Shown: piece after piece, positions 24,311-36,449 of the stretch | Layout of the letters: the number at the start of each line of letters is the position of its first letter | Numbering within the stretch: position 1 is the stretch's first letter | Assembly: GCF_026151205.1 (NCBI RefSeq) | Contig: NC_087080.1 | Coordinates: 17,025,337 to 17,089,336 of the forward strand | Source of the DNA: Bolinopsis microptera | Lineage: Eukaryota > Ctenophora > Tentaculata > Lobata > Bolinopsidae | Reading direction: 5' to 3' | Length of the DNA stretch: 64,000 nucleotides | Program-made: the position numbers and the translations under genes | Notes under the pieces: model-generated | What the model was told of the DNA's origin: nothing | The model's database searches: none | The model's input: only the letters and a program-made list of their open reading frames with translations

Positions 24311-25766
24311 TTATGCACTCCTGCGCGCAGTGTTGTGACCTCCCTTCGTCGTATTTTACACACATTTGGACGTTGGCAATTTATTCCATCGATAATTTTA
24401 AAGTTTTAACATTTTTATATTAAATTCTTTTTTTAATTTAGTTCTAAAACGATTGAGCTTGCTTTCTGTGAAAATTTAATGTACTTTCGTAAAATAATTT
24501 TGATGTGGCAGCGATTTGAAAAGGAAATTAGTTAAAAATAATACAAAAAAATCGGACATTTTTTGATATTAAAACATGAATAACTTGGGCTGTGTTGACA
24601 GTAGAAAAATTTATTAACCTCTATCCGACAGCTTTAAAATTTTTCTACGCGCCGCGCAAATCCACGCGCGCATTTTAGCGTGTCAAAATCGTTTAAAACT
24701 AGAATTAGTTGATGAAGGAGCATAATGCAGATCATACGTTGTACGTGTGGCTTGAACATTATGATTTCGCGCCATTTTTTGTTTCTGCACTCGCTTTGAA
24801 CTTTCATGGCTTTAACAGCAGTTATCGACTGACGACTTTGCTGTATTACATAGTGTACTTGGTACATAATTGATCAACGATAATAGGAGGAACCCCTGCA
24901 AGCTTTAAAGGGCTCGTGTTACTTTAACATCACTTTTGAATTTCACGAAAGCAGATAAAAGGTAGGTTTTCGTTGAATCAAAGTAAGCTAATATCAATTA
25001 GAACGAGTATAATTGTGTTACTTTAATACATCGCTTGGTACTGTATTTTATAGTTAACTAACGACATTCTCGCTTTAGGTTATTTTATATAAAACACTTT
25101 TATCATTGTTGATTGTGACTTGTCCAATCATTGCACTAGTTTATTACAAAGATTATCAAAATCTTGCGGTAAAATTATTATACAAGCACCCATAAATGAC
25201 AAAAGTCATTTAATTTCAACATTCCTCATTGCTTTTGTGATTTCCTGCAGCTCTTACTACTGGGCAGCTCTTACTACTGGGCAGGTCACCCCGTGGTGGT
25301 TCATGGAGGCGTCTAAAAAAAACTGACTGAACTATAATCTAAATATGATAAGTGCTTATTAACCTCTCTGCTTTAATTCAAACCTTTTATAGAATCTACA
25401 TATGAACTTACAATATTTTGCAGTTTTAGTGACGTTGCAGAAACTCCGGAATACTGTGGATTGGGAGGAGGAGAAAGTGATAATTCTGTTATATGGCCTG
25501 TTTCTAGGACACGATAAACTTCCTAATAAGGTATTTTTTTCAGGATACGATAAACTTCTTAATAAGGTATGATCTGTAGCTAGGACACGATTAACTTCCT
25601 AATACAGTATGTGTAGATGATAACCTTCCTTCCTCTTCTAGATCAGATGGCTAAGTTACGGTGCAAAGACGGGTAGCTTGAGACTACCCGTTGTTACCTA
25701 TAATCTAACTCACTCTTTCCACATACGCGGCTAACCTGTTCCCGATCAATATTCAGGTAGTGGAGA

Positions 25767-26272
25767 ACTTAGAGTTAGATTATTTATTCCGCTTTTTGAT
25801 TTTCCCCAGTCTTCATGCTAGATTCCCGTTCATTTTAGAGCCTCATTTAATCAGTCGGCCTTACTAAAGAACCTCTCACCCTAATAAGAACACGTAACTT
25901 GAAGTCTGATCGACTACATAGCTTTCGCTACAGCACTAACACGTGTATTTACAGAGGAGCAAAAGTTTGCGGAGGCATCCTAGAACGGTACATATTTTAA
26001 CATATCATGCACGGGTGCCATTCTGTTTGTTTGGTTCACAGTTATTTCCTACTCCTAAACTCCGTGTTCGGACTTTTGATTTCTGTACCAGTTTATCATT
26101 AACTTAGAGTTAGATTATTTATTCCGCTTTTTGATTTTCCCCACTCTCCATGCTATTATTGCTAGATTCCCGTTCATTTCAGAGCCTCATTTAATCAGTC
26201 GGCCTTACTAAAGAACCTCTCACCCTCTTAAGAACACGTAACTTTAAGTCTGATCAACTACATAGCTTTCGC
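25767..26272. repeat. Direct duplication of about 168 bp (25767-25932 and 26102-26272)
   Basis: Both copies begin ACTTAGAGTTAGATTATTTA, pass through TCAGTCGGCCTTACTAAAGA and end near ACTACATAGCTTTCGC, with a few substitutions and a small indel (ATTATTGCTAG in the second copy). The intervening 169 bases are different. Confidence 0.85.
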
Positions 26273-26458
26273 ATACCGTTTCGTATCACGTATTTATCAT
26301 CTCTCCTTCTTCAGAGACTGGCTTTATTTCAACATACCGTATCGTATCACGTTTTTATCGTCTCTCCTTCTTCAGAGACAGGCTTTATTTCAATATACCG
26401 TATCGTATCACGTTTTTATCGTCTCTCCTTCTTCAGAGACAGGCTTTCTTTCAGCATG
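26270..26458. repeat. 61-bp unit in three tandem copies
   Basis: Unit: ACCGT(A/T)TCGTATCACGT, TTTATCGTCTCTCCTTCTTC and AGAGACAGGCTTTATTTCAA. The third copy changes to TTTCAGCATGG and runs into the RT-like fragment, so on the minus strand the array begins within the tail of that coding fragment. Confidence 0.85.
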
Positions 26459-26459
26459 G

Positions 26460-26760
26460 TTACCCAGAGACTTGATGGTATCAGGGTTCTCGATGTTCTG
26501 AGTAATGAATTTAGTTTTTCCCTTCATTCATTCTAAGTCCCACTGTGGCAGCAACCCTTTCTATCTCTTGCATCAGCGTCTCTGTCTCCTTTTCAGTATC
26601 TGCTATCAGAGCAATGTCATCCACAAAACCAGTGACCGATATCTTCTCCACCTTGACTCTCCTACTCCTATAAGGCTAAATGGTAAATCCTATTTCAGGG
26701 TGCTTGCTTAAGGCTTGTCTCATGCAATAGTCTAGGGCTATTATAATGAACAGGTACGGT
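26460..26760 (-). pseudogene. Reverse transcriptase fragment with a VDD box
   Basis: The minus strand reads PYLFIIALDYCMRQALSKHP, then a stop, then VTGFVDDIALIADTEKETET and LMQEIERVAATVGLRMNEGK. FVDDIALIAD is the catalytic RT box with its usual downstream helix, and the LDYxMR segment precedes it as in RTE-like or L1-like elements seen in cnidarians. One in-frame stop and one frame change make it a dead fragment. It sits inside the 24.3-28.4 kb element. Confidence 0.6.
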
Positions 26761-28397
26761 ATGGTGCTAACATCTGCAAGATCTTAAGGAGAGAGTGGCG
26801 TGACACACCCTCTGTAATCAATAACATTTTGCGAAACTTTCAGAAATACTAAGTTTGACCCAGATTTAAAGGTCGCTAGACTGAATGTAATATTTCAGTT
26901 AACAACTCTACCTCGATTCGATGCAGTGCACAGTGGGAAAGGTTGAAGTTGACGTTCAAGCAGTCACCCTGCCGAACAAGAAATCTTTCAGGCCAAGAGG
27001 CTAGGTGACTAGAAACTCAATCACTATATCCGTGAAACTTGTCGGGAGCACTGTTATGTGAGTTATTTTACCTTCTAAATTCCAATGAGCATGAAAATTA
27101 CCCAGGTTCATAAAATGCACGAAAATGAACAAAAATTAATATTCTCCTAAAACTAAAAGTGCTCAGAACGGTTTAAAACTGGCCGGAAAGCGTTTAGATT
27201 GGTCCTAGGACCACTCAAACCAAGTTTGGGAATCACTGCATGTCTACAACCGATGTAACCAATGTTCCAAAATGTTCCAATTTTGTCCCAATAACTCGTT
27301 CACCAGCCTACCTCCGTTCACCAGCATGCGCTGTGACCGTCATGGTCACGGCGCAAGATGCGCGGATTTTAAAATGGAGGGAACACATTTTAATTGCCAT
27401 TGTACATTATAGTACATAGTGGAGTGTGGAGTGTGTGGTCTGATACTTGATAGTAGACAGAGGTTATATTTGAAACATTCCCGGTGCCTTCAACTGTTCT
27501 TTACTGTGCATGCACTGACTATTTGATTGCTTAAACGAATAGGCGAGCCTTCAAAAACATTAGTTTCAATGTTTTCATAGTTTTATGATGCAAATATAAT
27601 TTTTCCATTTACATAACTGATAATACCCCCAATATCTTTTCAGTTGTGGAGGTCGGACCGAAACTGTAATCAGACACTAAACATTGACGAGGACCAATTA
27701 CTCTACTCTTTCAATGATTAATAAAGATCGCTGATTGCTTTTACTAATGTATAATGTTAAAATGAAAGAGAAACTATCGAGACGAAAGAGAAAAAGGCAC
27801 TCATTTATTTATAGTTTTATGTCTTAACAATGATATTCGAAAGCTAATTTTAAAAACTGGCTCTGAATCCTTGCTAAATGATTTGGGAAGGTGTAAGGGC
27901 TTAATATGCCTGTAGACATCATTTTCAGTGGGTTTTATGAAGTTTATGATTAGAGTATATTTTGGGACTGAAATAAGCGCAAGACCTTCGACGTTTCTAT
28001 TCCTACTGTTTTTTTAATTTAGCAAATATACAAACAAATTTTATACTGTTGTAAAGATAAAATATTTAGTTATCGGATAGAGACTTGAAAATTAAGTATT
28101 ACAATAACCAAGCTAAAATATTCAATGTTAAACTCAAAAATTTTCACGCGTCTATGAAGAAATATTTAGTTCTGCGCGTAGTTTTTTGGTCACATCTACG
28201 GCAAATTTTCGCCAATTTTGTTCATAGTTTCAAAATGTTATTTAGTAGACAAATTACTTTCGGACTACATCCATATTGTTTATTTAAGTCTAAAAGAAAC
28301 AACATTTATTTGACTTCAAAATTGTTCAATCTGAATACGAGCTAATTACGACGAAGGGAGGTCACAACACTGCGCGCAGGAGTGTTATGCTTTTGTT

Positions 28398-28431
28398 AGG
28401 GATTGGGTTAGGGTTAGGGTTGGGATCAGAT
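28398..28431 (+). repeat. Short interstitial TTAGGG-like tract
   Basis: TTAGGGATTGGGTTAGGGTT and AGGGTTGGG lie 10 bases outside the TTATG duplication at the right end of the 24.3-28.4 kb element. Two exact and several near TTAGGG units; too short to be a telomere remnant with confidence. Confidence 0.5.
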
Positions 28432-29983
28432 TTCACCTAGCCATGAGTCTAGTACGAGTACTGCGTGACGCGCTTAATTCACCTCCAACCTCCTGTGCCG
28501 CTTTCGGCGGTCGCGCGCTACTGCAAGCGAGAGGGCTCTGGTTTACTTTGGTTTACTGGGCGCCTGTCATTCCGCCGAATCTTTATTCGTTTATATTTTT
28601 ATGAACATAATAGCCTGGGGTTTCACCTAACCATGTGCTTTCGCGTCACTTCGGGCGCCCTTGTTTACCGCCGTGAGGCGGGCGCGCGCTACTCAATTAA
28701 ACAAATAATCAATTAGAGCAAGGATGAGATAGAGTTAAAGTTTCGAATAGTCGTTCAGGGCCAGCTAGAGAGCGGGTTGAAAAAGTCACGTGACAGTCGA
28801 GTGTTGTAGCGCGATGCACTACTGGGTCGCGCGCGCATCAAATAATGCTTCTCGCAATCGGCGAGATGCACCACTGTGCCTCACCGAGCTGCGAAGGATT
28901 GACATCGTGAATCAAAGTAGTGCGTGGAGGCTCAATACATTATAAACAATGGACAAGCTATTTCACTTTTCACAGCGAAATGAACAGAGGGGTGTTTGAA
29001 TTTGTTATTATTTGATACATGTTTCGTATCCAAATATCAGAGATATTATGGATACACCATGAAGGAACATCTCTGCGCGGCGTAAGTAAATTTACAAGTT
29101 CGCGCGAAAAATTGTCTTATTTTCCTGGCGCTTTGTTCTTGCGCCGGGAGTGAATCACTAATTAGCTAACTACTTCACTAGCATAATCTACAATCTAGAT
29201 CTACAATACGAAGTAAGAGTTACCACGTTACTCTTTTATTTCTCCGTTAAGCCTACAATTCTAATAACTAACAATGGATTATGAGGTCAATTAAATGTCC
29301 ATAGATATGGATTATAGAAATTATATAAACACATAATTGAACAGCATGAGACAAGTGGAAAACTAACAAACGAATAGATTTCAAGCTCGTAAAGGATCGT
29401 TGCTGGATATTGGAGATTTCAAAACTGTAGTCCGACAGTCAAAGTTCTCTTGTCTAACTTTAGTGCGTATCGAACTTGACTCCAGATAGAGCACTTTAGT
29501 TCGACAGAGTCGAACCTCAGGGTTTGTCGAACTACATGGTAAGTGACGAACTAGAGTGCGTGTCGAACTTGGGTACGTGTACCGAATTTACCATGGTAAA
29601 AACATCTTCACACCGTAAAATGGGCAAAAGCTACAATAACGGTTTCTCCGACATTGTTTACAGCGGGCAATATCCTTTATTTCATTCAATTCTTCTGAAG
29701 TGTTCATGACCAAATTACGGCTTTTGCCGGGACAACCTATACACCCTTTTAATTTTGACAGGGCAGCTCAGAAGTAGATGGTTCTAAAACAAAACATAAA
29801 TAAATCTAATCCCTTTAAAATAAATATGCTACCTTCTAGCTTACTCATAGAACACAACTCGGAATGAGCTTTTATACTTCATATTCAAATCAAGCGGTAA
29901 GTAAATATTGATAATATAACTAAATCTACTGCATTATAATCCACCTTGCGTGGCTGAGAGGACCAATTCGTTCTCTCGACAGT

Positions 29984-30181
29984 TCAGGACTCAGAACCCC
30001 TTAAATTTTTTAATGGCAGGTCTATCCTGTGAAGGCACCAAATAAATCTTTGCAATTCCCATCCAAAATTCTTCTCTAAGAGGGCTATAATCCCATTGTG
30101 ACGTCCGGTGTTGACGTTAGTGGCGTAACAGCCACAAGATCTTAGTGGCGAGTTGTCTAATGTCGATCCTAAGCTCATCAC
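29984..30181 (-). pseudogene. Fragment of an uncharacterised metazoan/TE-linked protein family
   Basis: The minus strand reads RHNGIIALLEKNFGWELQRF, IWCLHRIDLPLKNLR. From memory, a GW-xx-QxxICxLHxNELPxRHL pattern is common in an uncharacterised family found in arthropods and cnidarians, whose later part has a PCHxQAVER motif like the exon at 55370-55633. Here the fragment is short and ends after LRGSES. Relationship to the surrounding hAT exons is unclear. Confidence 0.35.
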
Positions 30182-30602
30182 AATGCTGCATCTTTTCTCC
30201 CGTCAAGGTAGAGCGACTCCACGTCTTTCAGATTCCGAAGGTCTTCTAACTCATTCTCTTTAGATCGCTGCACTATCTTTGGATTTCTTCAGTCTCCTGA
30301 AATATATTATGTCACAATAGATCATTAGATGATACGTAAAGATACTGTACAGGCAATCCATGATTGTTGATTTGTTTGCATACCCAAAAATATTTCTTTT
30401 GTATTAATAGCTTATAAAAACCCCAACATTAGGATGTATTTGAAAAGTAACTTAAAACGACATGCAGAGCGACCAATAACGCCTGAATCAATGCTTGGTA
30501 GCACAAACCGGAGGTTAAAAATGAATATTTGACCACATGGTGACATGGTTGTTGCATGGGTCACTTGCAAGTTCATATATCACATACCTACTTGGTTTTA
30601 CA

Positions 30603-31596
30603 TTTCGGAAAGCAGCGTGGGTTTCAGAGTTCCGACTCCACTTGAGGATATGCTCCTGATAGCGTAATCCAGTTTCTTTATATTTGGGATAACCTCCGAA
30701 ACAGAAACCATGTCCCCCTCCGCCGCTTTTGTGGTGATGTAGAATGGCTTCAGTACCGCAATAGCTTTGGTCAGAAGATCCCAATCGTGAGGAGTCATCT
30801 GCAAAATTCAGTTGATCAATACTTAGCCTGTACATTGAGAAGTGAGCTAGGAATTAGGAGGTCCAGCGGACAAGAATTTGTTCCAGTTACATTCCAGGGA
30901 CATTGATTCTCTAAACTTGATGTTAACTAGTGCTACTCAGAAAATGAGAGATGAGTCAAAAGAGCTGCATGTAAACTGACCTGTTGAGATGCAGACAACG
31001 ATAACTCTGCATTTTGAGCGGTGATTGTTATTGCATATTTTTTATTCTGAAAGGCCTGGAACATCATGTAATAACTGTTCCATCTCGTGTCCACTGCAAC
31101 TGGTCTGATGAGAGTTGCCTCTACTGCTTGATTTTCATTCAGTAGACGTTTACCTGCATGTGCGGGATAGTTTAACATATGATAGTTAAGAAATGATAAA
31201 CGCAAGTCGTAACAATGATAGTTTTGCCAAGATTATGTCACTCAACGAACATGTACCTACGGCAACATTTTAATCAAACGTTATTAATGTGTACATTTCA
31301 GTAAGAAAATATTTTGAATCAGCCGTTATTATCAGATTAAGTATGTGACAATGAAATCATCAAACAGAAAACCTAAGGTAAATGTAGTGATTCTCACCTG
31401 CAGGGGTTCTAAACTCCTTGATAAGACTCTTGATCTTTTTGATAAGCCAGTTAACTCCACTTTGAGAAAAACAGAATTCTTTACGATGAGATTCAGTAGA
31501 TGGAGAAAACAGGATCCAGGCGGAAAAAGCCTTTTTCATGTTCGAAGCAGTGTCGCTGATAACGCAGTGAAGTTTCTCTTCGGACAGACCCCATGC
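30603..31596 (-). CDS. hAT-like transposase, partial, three exons
   Basis: Exons (minus strand) 31596-31398, 31153-30981 and 30798-about 30603. Exon 1 opens after an acceptor (TACTGCAG) and reads AWGLSEEKLHCVISDTASNM KKAF, the hAT D-xxx-NM-xKA region. Exon 2 contains VAVDTRWNSYYMMFQAF, the typical TRWNS block. Exon 3 has HDWDLLTKAIAVLKPFYITT KAAEGD and VSEVIPNI, the conserved WxLL...VLKPF segment. Junctions are GT-AG and phases agree: exon 1 ends with one extra base, exon 2 (173 nt) completes it and ends in phase 0. The BED finger and RNase H first aspartate would lie upstream and the C-terminal hAT dimerisation domain downstream; I cannot find either, so the gene is partial. Confidence 0.65.
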
Positions 31597-31814
31597 CTGC
31601 AGTACAAATGACACATTGTTCTTTAACGAGCCACGTAATAATTTGTAATTAGAAACTATGTGGGCAGCTAACGGTTAATATTTTCTACTATCAAAAAGCT
31701 AAGCGCACTATGATGAACTCGAAATGAGCATGTATTTCGAATTTTACAATCTATATGGCATTGGCAGTCCTGAGTTCTGAGTTTGAACTTTGATCATGGG
31801 GTTAGAAATAAAAT

Positions 31815-33280
31815 ATTAGCCTGTACTGGCTCAATAAAATGTGACCTCCAGATCAGTAAAATTAAGGGTGCTGGAAGAGCTGCATAGAGTCCACTAGTAT
31901 TTAATATTAGCCTGTACTGGCTCAATAAAATGTGACCTCCAGATCAGTAAATTTATGGGTGCTGGAAGAGCTGCATAGAGTCCACTAGTATTTAATATTA
32001 GCCTGTACTGGCTCAATAAAATGTGACCTCCAGATCAGTAAAATTAAGGGTGCTGGAAGAGCTGCATAGAGTCCACTAGTATTTAATATTAGCCTGTACT
32101 GGTTCAATAAAATGTGACCTCCAGATCAGTAAAATTAGGGGTGCTGGAAGAGCTGCATAGAGTCCACTAGTATTTAATATTAGCCTGTACTGGCTCAATA
32201 AAATGTGACCTCCAGATCAGTAAAATTAAGGGTGCTGGAAGAATTTGCATAGAGTCCACTATTATTTAATATTAGCCTGTACTGGCTCAATAAAATGTGA
32301 CCTCCAGATCAGTAAAATTAAGGGTGCTGGAAGAGCTGCATAGAGTCCACTAGTATTTAATATTAGCCTGTACTGGCTCAATAAAATGTGACCTCCAGAT
32401 CAGTAAAATTAAGGGTGCTGGAAGAGCTGCATAGAGTTCACTAGTATTTAATATTAGCCTGTACTGGCTCAATAAAATGTGACCTCCAGATCAGTAAAAT
32501 TAAGGGTGCTGGAAGAGCTGCATAGAGTCCACTAGTATTCAATATTAGCCTGTACTGGCTCAATAAAATGTGACCTCCAGATCAGTCAAATTAAGGGTGC
32601 TGGAAGAATTTGCATAGAGTCCACTAGTATTTAATATTAGCCTGTACTGGCTCAATAAAATGTGACCTCCAGATCAGTAAATTTATGGGTGCTGGAAGAG
32701 CTGCATAGAGTCCACAAGTATTTAATATTAGCCTGTACTGGCTCAATAAAATGTGACCTCCATATCAGTAAAATTAAGGGTGCTGGAAGAGCTGCATAGA
32801 GTCCACTAGTATTTAATATTAGCCTGTACTGGCTCAATAAAATGTGACCTCCAGATCAGTAAAATTAGGGGTGCTGGAAGAGCTGCATAGAGTCCACTAG
32901 TATTTAATATTAGCCTGTACTAGCTCAATAAAATGTGACCTCCAGATCAGTAAATTCAGGGGTGCTGGAAGAGCTGCATAGAGTCCACTAGTATTTAATA
33001 TTAGCCTGTACTGGCTCAATAAAATATGACCTCCAGATCAGTAAAATTAGGGGTGCTGGAAGAGTTGCATAGAGTCCACTAGTATTTAATATTAGCCTGT
33101 ACTGGCTCAATAAAATGTGACCTCCAGATCAGTCAAATTAAGGGTGCTGGAAGAGCTGCATAGAGTCCACTAGTATTTAATATTAGCCTGTACTGGCTCA
33201 ATAAAATGTGACCTCCAGATCAGTAAATTTAGGGGTGCTGGAAGAGCTGCATAGAGTCCACTAGTATTTAATATTAGCCC
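31815..33280. repeat. 91-bp tandem array, 16 copies
   Basis: Unit: TTAGCCTGTACTGGCTCAAT, AAAATGTGACCTCCAGATCA, GTAAAATTAAGGGTGCTGGA, AGAGCTGCATAGAGTCCACT and AGTATTTAATA. Copies differ by scattered substitutions (AATTTATGGG, AATTAGGGG, GAATTTGCATAG), several of which are shared by non-adjacent copies, suggesting copying in blocks. Each unit has AATAAAAT. It lies between the hAT-like exons and the right end of that element. Confidence 0.95.
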
Positions 33281-33907
33281 CAAAAAAGCGGTCCTGGTCG
33301 AGCCTTGGCTTTAACGAGTTGGAAGCAACCAGAGAGATGGTTAGATGTATAAATTTGGGGATTGAAGTGGTTTGCAATAACCAGAGAGATGTTAAACAAA
33401 TTGAACAACAGGTTGAACAAAAAAGCATGTGTAAAAAGTTATCGAGTGATAAAATAGGACAAAGGAGAAAGCATAGATATGATCTTAGGCAGCTAGACGC
33501 CAGCTAGCTCATCGCGGTGTCACATGACTTTAATACCACGATATCATTGGTCATCTATATATCCAATGCGAAATATAAATATAGCGCGTTTTTCATGAAT
33601 CAGTAGCGCCGTACAAAAATTAAGCAGTCTGGAACAAAATTACAAGTTTTCAGTTTACAGACATATTGAAACATTTCAATTTTTGTTTGCATGAAGGTTC
33701 TAATGACTTAATAAAGTCGTTTAGATAATAAAAATACTACAAAGATACCAAGTAAACTCACAAATATTGCAACTTGGTTAAAAACAATGCATTTAACTGT
33801 TTTGGTGGCGCGCGCGCCATCTCAGTCAATTACTCCCATATTTGGTCAAATAGGATAATAGGGACGCAGAATATGCGTCCCTCTAAAAAGTCCGATTCCC
33901 TTCATGG

Positions 33908-33965
33908 TATGCCCCTTTTTCCGCCTTCGGCGGCGCGCGCTTCGCGCGCGAAAAGTGGCATGCAA
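33908..33965. other. Three-way-junction-like double hairpin with TTCG loops
   Basis: Two adjacent perfect hairpins, CCGCCTTCGGCGG and GCGCGCTTCGCGCGC, are enclosed by an outer stem, ATGCCCC-TTTT against AAAAG-TGGCAT. A C(TTCG)G loop is an exceptionally stable RNA tetraloop. The block is GC-rich in an AT-rich setting. It lies inside the hAT-like element, about 300 bases before its right inverted end. No known RNA family recognised. Confidence 0.6.
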
Positions 33966-34329
33966 CGTATGTCAAGTTATTATATATTCAAATTACAAAA
34001 TTTGAAAGTACATTTTTTGCTCGGACGTGGTTTATATGTTATTTGTCAGCCGTTAAAATTATAACTGTTGCATATATAAGTTGGCACAGTTACATCTCCA
34101 CTGAAACCACACTCCTTAAACTTCGTGCATTGCTGTAACTTCTTTCAAATTTCATGAATCGAAGTAAAATCTTTTGCAATGTATTAAGAATTAATATTTG
34201 ATTCACGATGTCAATCCTTCCCAGCTCGGCAAGGCCCAATGGTGCATTAGTGCATTTTGCCGATCTACGGTTGCGAGAAGAATTATTTGATGCGCGGCGC
34301 GGCCCAGTAGTGCATTGCGCTACAAAATT

Positions 34330-35985
34330 AATATATACACTTTTACAAATCATTTGGAATACTTTTGAAAAGGCATAACATGCTCAAAAATACTACCAAC
34401 GTATTTCTCCGTAATAACGATAGCGTGAGTAGCTTTCGTCGAGGTCTTTCGAAATTGATCTTAGAAGATTTCCCGTTCAATTTTGGACGTGGAACTAAAC
34501 AGCAACTCAATGCAAATTCACATAAGCTTGAAATTGCGTAGTAGAGCAATGGACACAATTTGTGATTTGATTTATTGATCGCTATGCTGTATGCACGAAT
34601 ATTCGTTTAAGAACCGATGATCGATGGGCTAGCAGTATTGCTATACATTACATGAGTTGTTTGTCCACACAGTGCTTGCACACCCAATACAACACCGGCG
34701 GCGTGTTACACAATCCTTTTTCTAACATTCTCGAACATCATCGAAAATGGAAATGTGGTAAATTTTGGTTCTCCACAGGGTCTCAGCATTTAGTTTCGAA
34801 GGTTCTAAGCTAAAGTGTCAATGTAATTGATCCTCAGAATCGTTAAGTCCTTCAGTAGTAGGACTGATGATAAGATTAGATTATATTCGTAAATCATGAC
34901 CAGCAGATATGACACCAGCAATATACAAAAGTTAAACTGGAGAATGATAAGTCTACTTGAGTGCAGAGTTATCTTGCAGCTTTTGATGGTTTGTCCTTCT
35001 CTGTTCGAACAATAGATAATCTTGAAACCTATTTATTGGTGCCTTTTATCTTCAACATACACCATCTAATGTTTAAGGAATGCTATTGAATCTACTAGTT
35101 CAACAAATATTTCACTTGATAACAAGCTTGCAGCGCTTGTGAAACCGTAAAATGCTTGTAGAATCAAATCTGTCTTATCTGCAACCATTCGATGTCTGGT
35201 GATGACATTCCAAACCAGTCACAATCACAAGTAAACTATTTCAGCATACATTACTAATTTGTCAGCTATCTAAAGCATTATGTATTACCCTCTAACAAGG
35301 CGTTGCATCTGAGTAAACAACTAACTGTTAGACAGTGTATTGGATGGAATGTATACAATCTCAAACCAATTACCTATGAACTATCAAACTCTCAATCTGA
35401 TTTATTATGTTTCAACTTATCGAATTGAAAGCAGAGTTTATTTTTTAAAACTTTTAAATATCTTCACACGATTAACTTATTCCCCACATCACATTGCTTT
35501 TACTAGTTTTTTTTACTAGTCTTTAACTACATTTTTTGCCCACAAATAGGGCATTGCGTAAGTCAATTTTGAGTTAGCTGACCGTGTTTTAAGATTTGTA
35601 AATTAGTCCACCAACTGACAAAACAATTAGACCCTTTCTGATTTTTTGATATTTGTTTCTGATGAGAAACATTTGCAGCTGTTCGAAAATACGACTAATC
35701 CAAAACCCTCTCCAGTAGACACATTGTCATTGCAAATATAAAAACCAGTCCATAGATAGACCAGCTGTTGTGTCCCTGTGGTATCGTGACGGATTGACTT
35801 TCACAGACAAATCTCTCCATAGTGTCCATCTATCGCAAGGACGCACAGTATTGATTGTGCAATGCTAAGCTAAACTATTCCAGAAGGAGCAAAAACAGCC
35901 AGGATGAAGTCATTTTCTTAGTAGACAGAGCTACAAAAACGGTCTCAACTTAAAATTTATCTGCTTGATCTTCTAAGAGTTCTCA
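34330..35985. other. Intergenic; no gene seen
   Basis: AT-rich, no open frame with a recognisable motif (the two short minus-strand frames at 34090-34558 overlap the inverted end of the hAT-like element). Confidence 0.4.
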
Positions 35986-35989
35986 TAAA

Positions 35990-36024
35990 TTAGAATTAGA
36001 ATTAGAATTAGAATTAGAATCAAA
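35990..36024 (-). repeat. (TTCTAA)n 3' tail of the CR1-like element
   Basis: Plus-strand reading is five tandem ATTAGA units, that is TTCTAA on the element's strand. It lies downstream of ORF2 on the element strand, where a CR1/L2 tail is expected. Confidence 0.65.
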
Positions 36025-36449
36025 TTTACACAGCAATACAATAAGAATAAAAATAATTTAAGAAGCTTCAATCTGCTGTGCAGGACATTCAAGTCAGTCG
36101 AAAACTGTTAGCAGAACACCCTTCTAGGGACATAAGGATATAGTATGTAAAACATAATGAGTAATAAATTAATGAGTGATAAAATAAGATATGATTTAAC
36201 AGTGAACTGTGGGCATGAAGGTAACAATTAAGATTACATAGATGCCCACTTTGGGATTACGTTAGTAATGTTATTTACAGTTATATACAGAGAAGTATAG
36301 AACAATAATAGATTGGCAATGATAACAAATGGGAACGAATAAAGGAGATGTTTAAAGTTCTATACTTCTGGAAAAACCTAGGTCATATATAACGCAGGGG
36401 GCCTTTCCACCCGACAAAAACTCCAGCACCATAAAATTTGTTTCAGTTG

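Larger units (their letters stand above)
24316..28384. mobile_element. 4.07-kb DNA transposon-like element, perfect 38-bp TIRs, 5-bp TSD
   Basis: The first 38 bases, beginning CACTCCTGCGCGCAGTGTTG and ending TCGTCGTA, recur exactly inverted at 28347-28384. The element is flanked by TTATG at 24311-24315 and again at 28385-28389, a clean 5-bp target duplication. Ends starting CAC with a 5-bp TSD recall Transib/RAG-type elements, but the heptamer is not a good match (CACTCCT) and no DDE transposase is readable, so the superfamily is open. Inside are an internal duplication, a triplicated 61-bp unit and a decayed RT fragment, so this is a non-autonomous element loaded with other repeats. Confidence 0.7.
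28800..34325. mobile_element. hAT-like DNA transposon with about 120-bp imperfect inverted ends
   Basis: Left: TGTAGCGCGATGCACTACTG, then ATCAAATAATGCTTCTCGCA and GGATTGACATCGTGAATCAA (28806-28916). Right (reverse complement of 34200-34322): TGTAGCGCAATGCACTACTG, ATCAAATAATTCTTCTCGCA and GGATTGACATCGTGAATCAA. The two agree in order over about 115 bases with small indels. The minus strand between them encodes hAT-type transposase exons. I could not find a matching 8-bp duplication at these ends, so the true termini may be eroded or lie slightly elsewhere. The 91-bp tandem array is internal. Confidence 0.55.

Noticed and set aside
24316-28384. RAG/Transib recombination signal
   Set aside because: 5-bp duplication and CAC start fit, but the heptamer is CACTCCT, no nonamer is evident and no transposase is readable.
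28398-28431. Telomere or chromosome end
   Set aside because: Only a few TTAGGG-like units with unique sequence on both sides.
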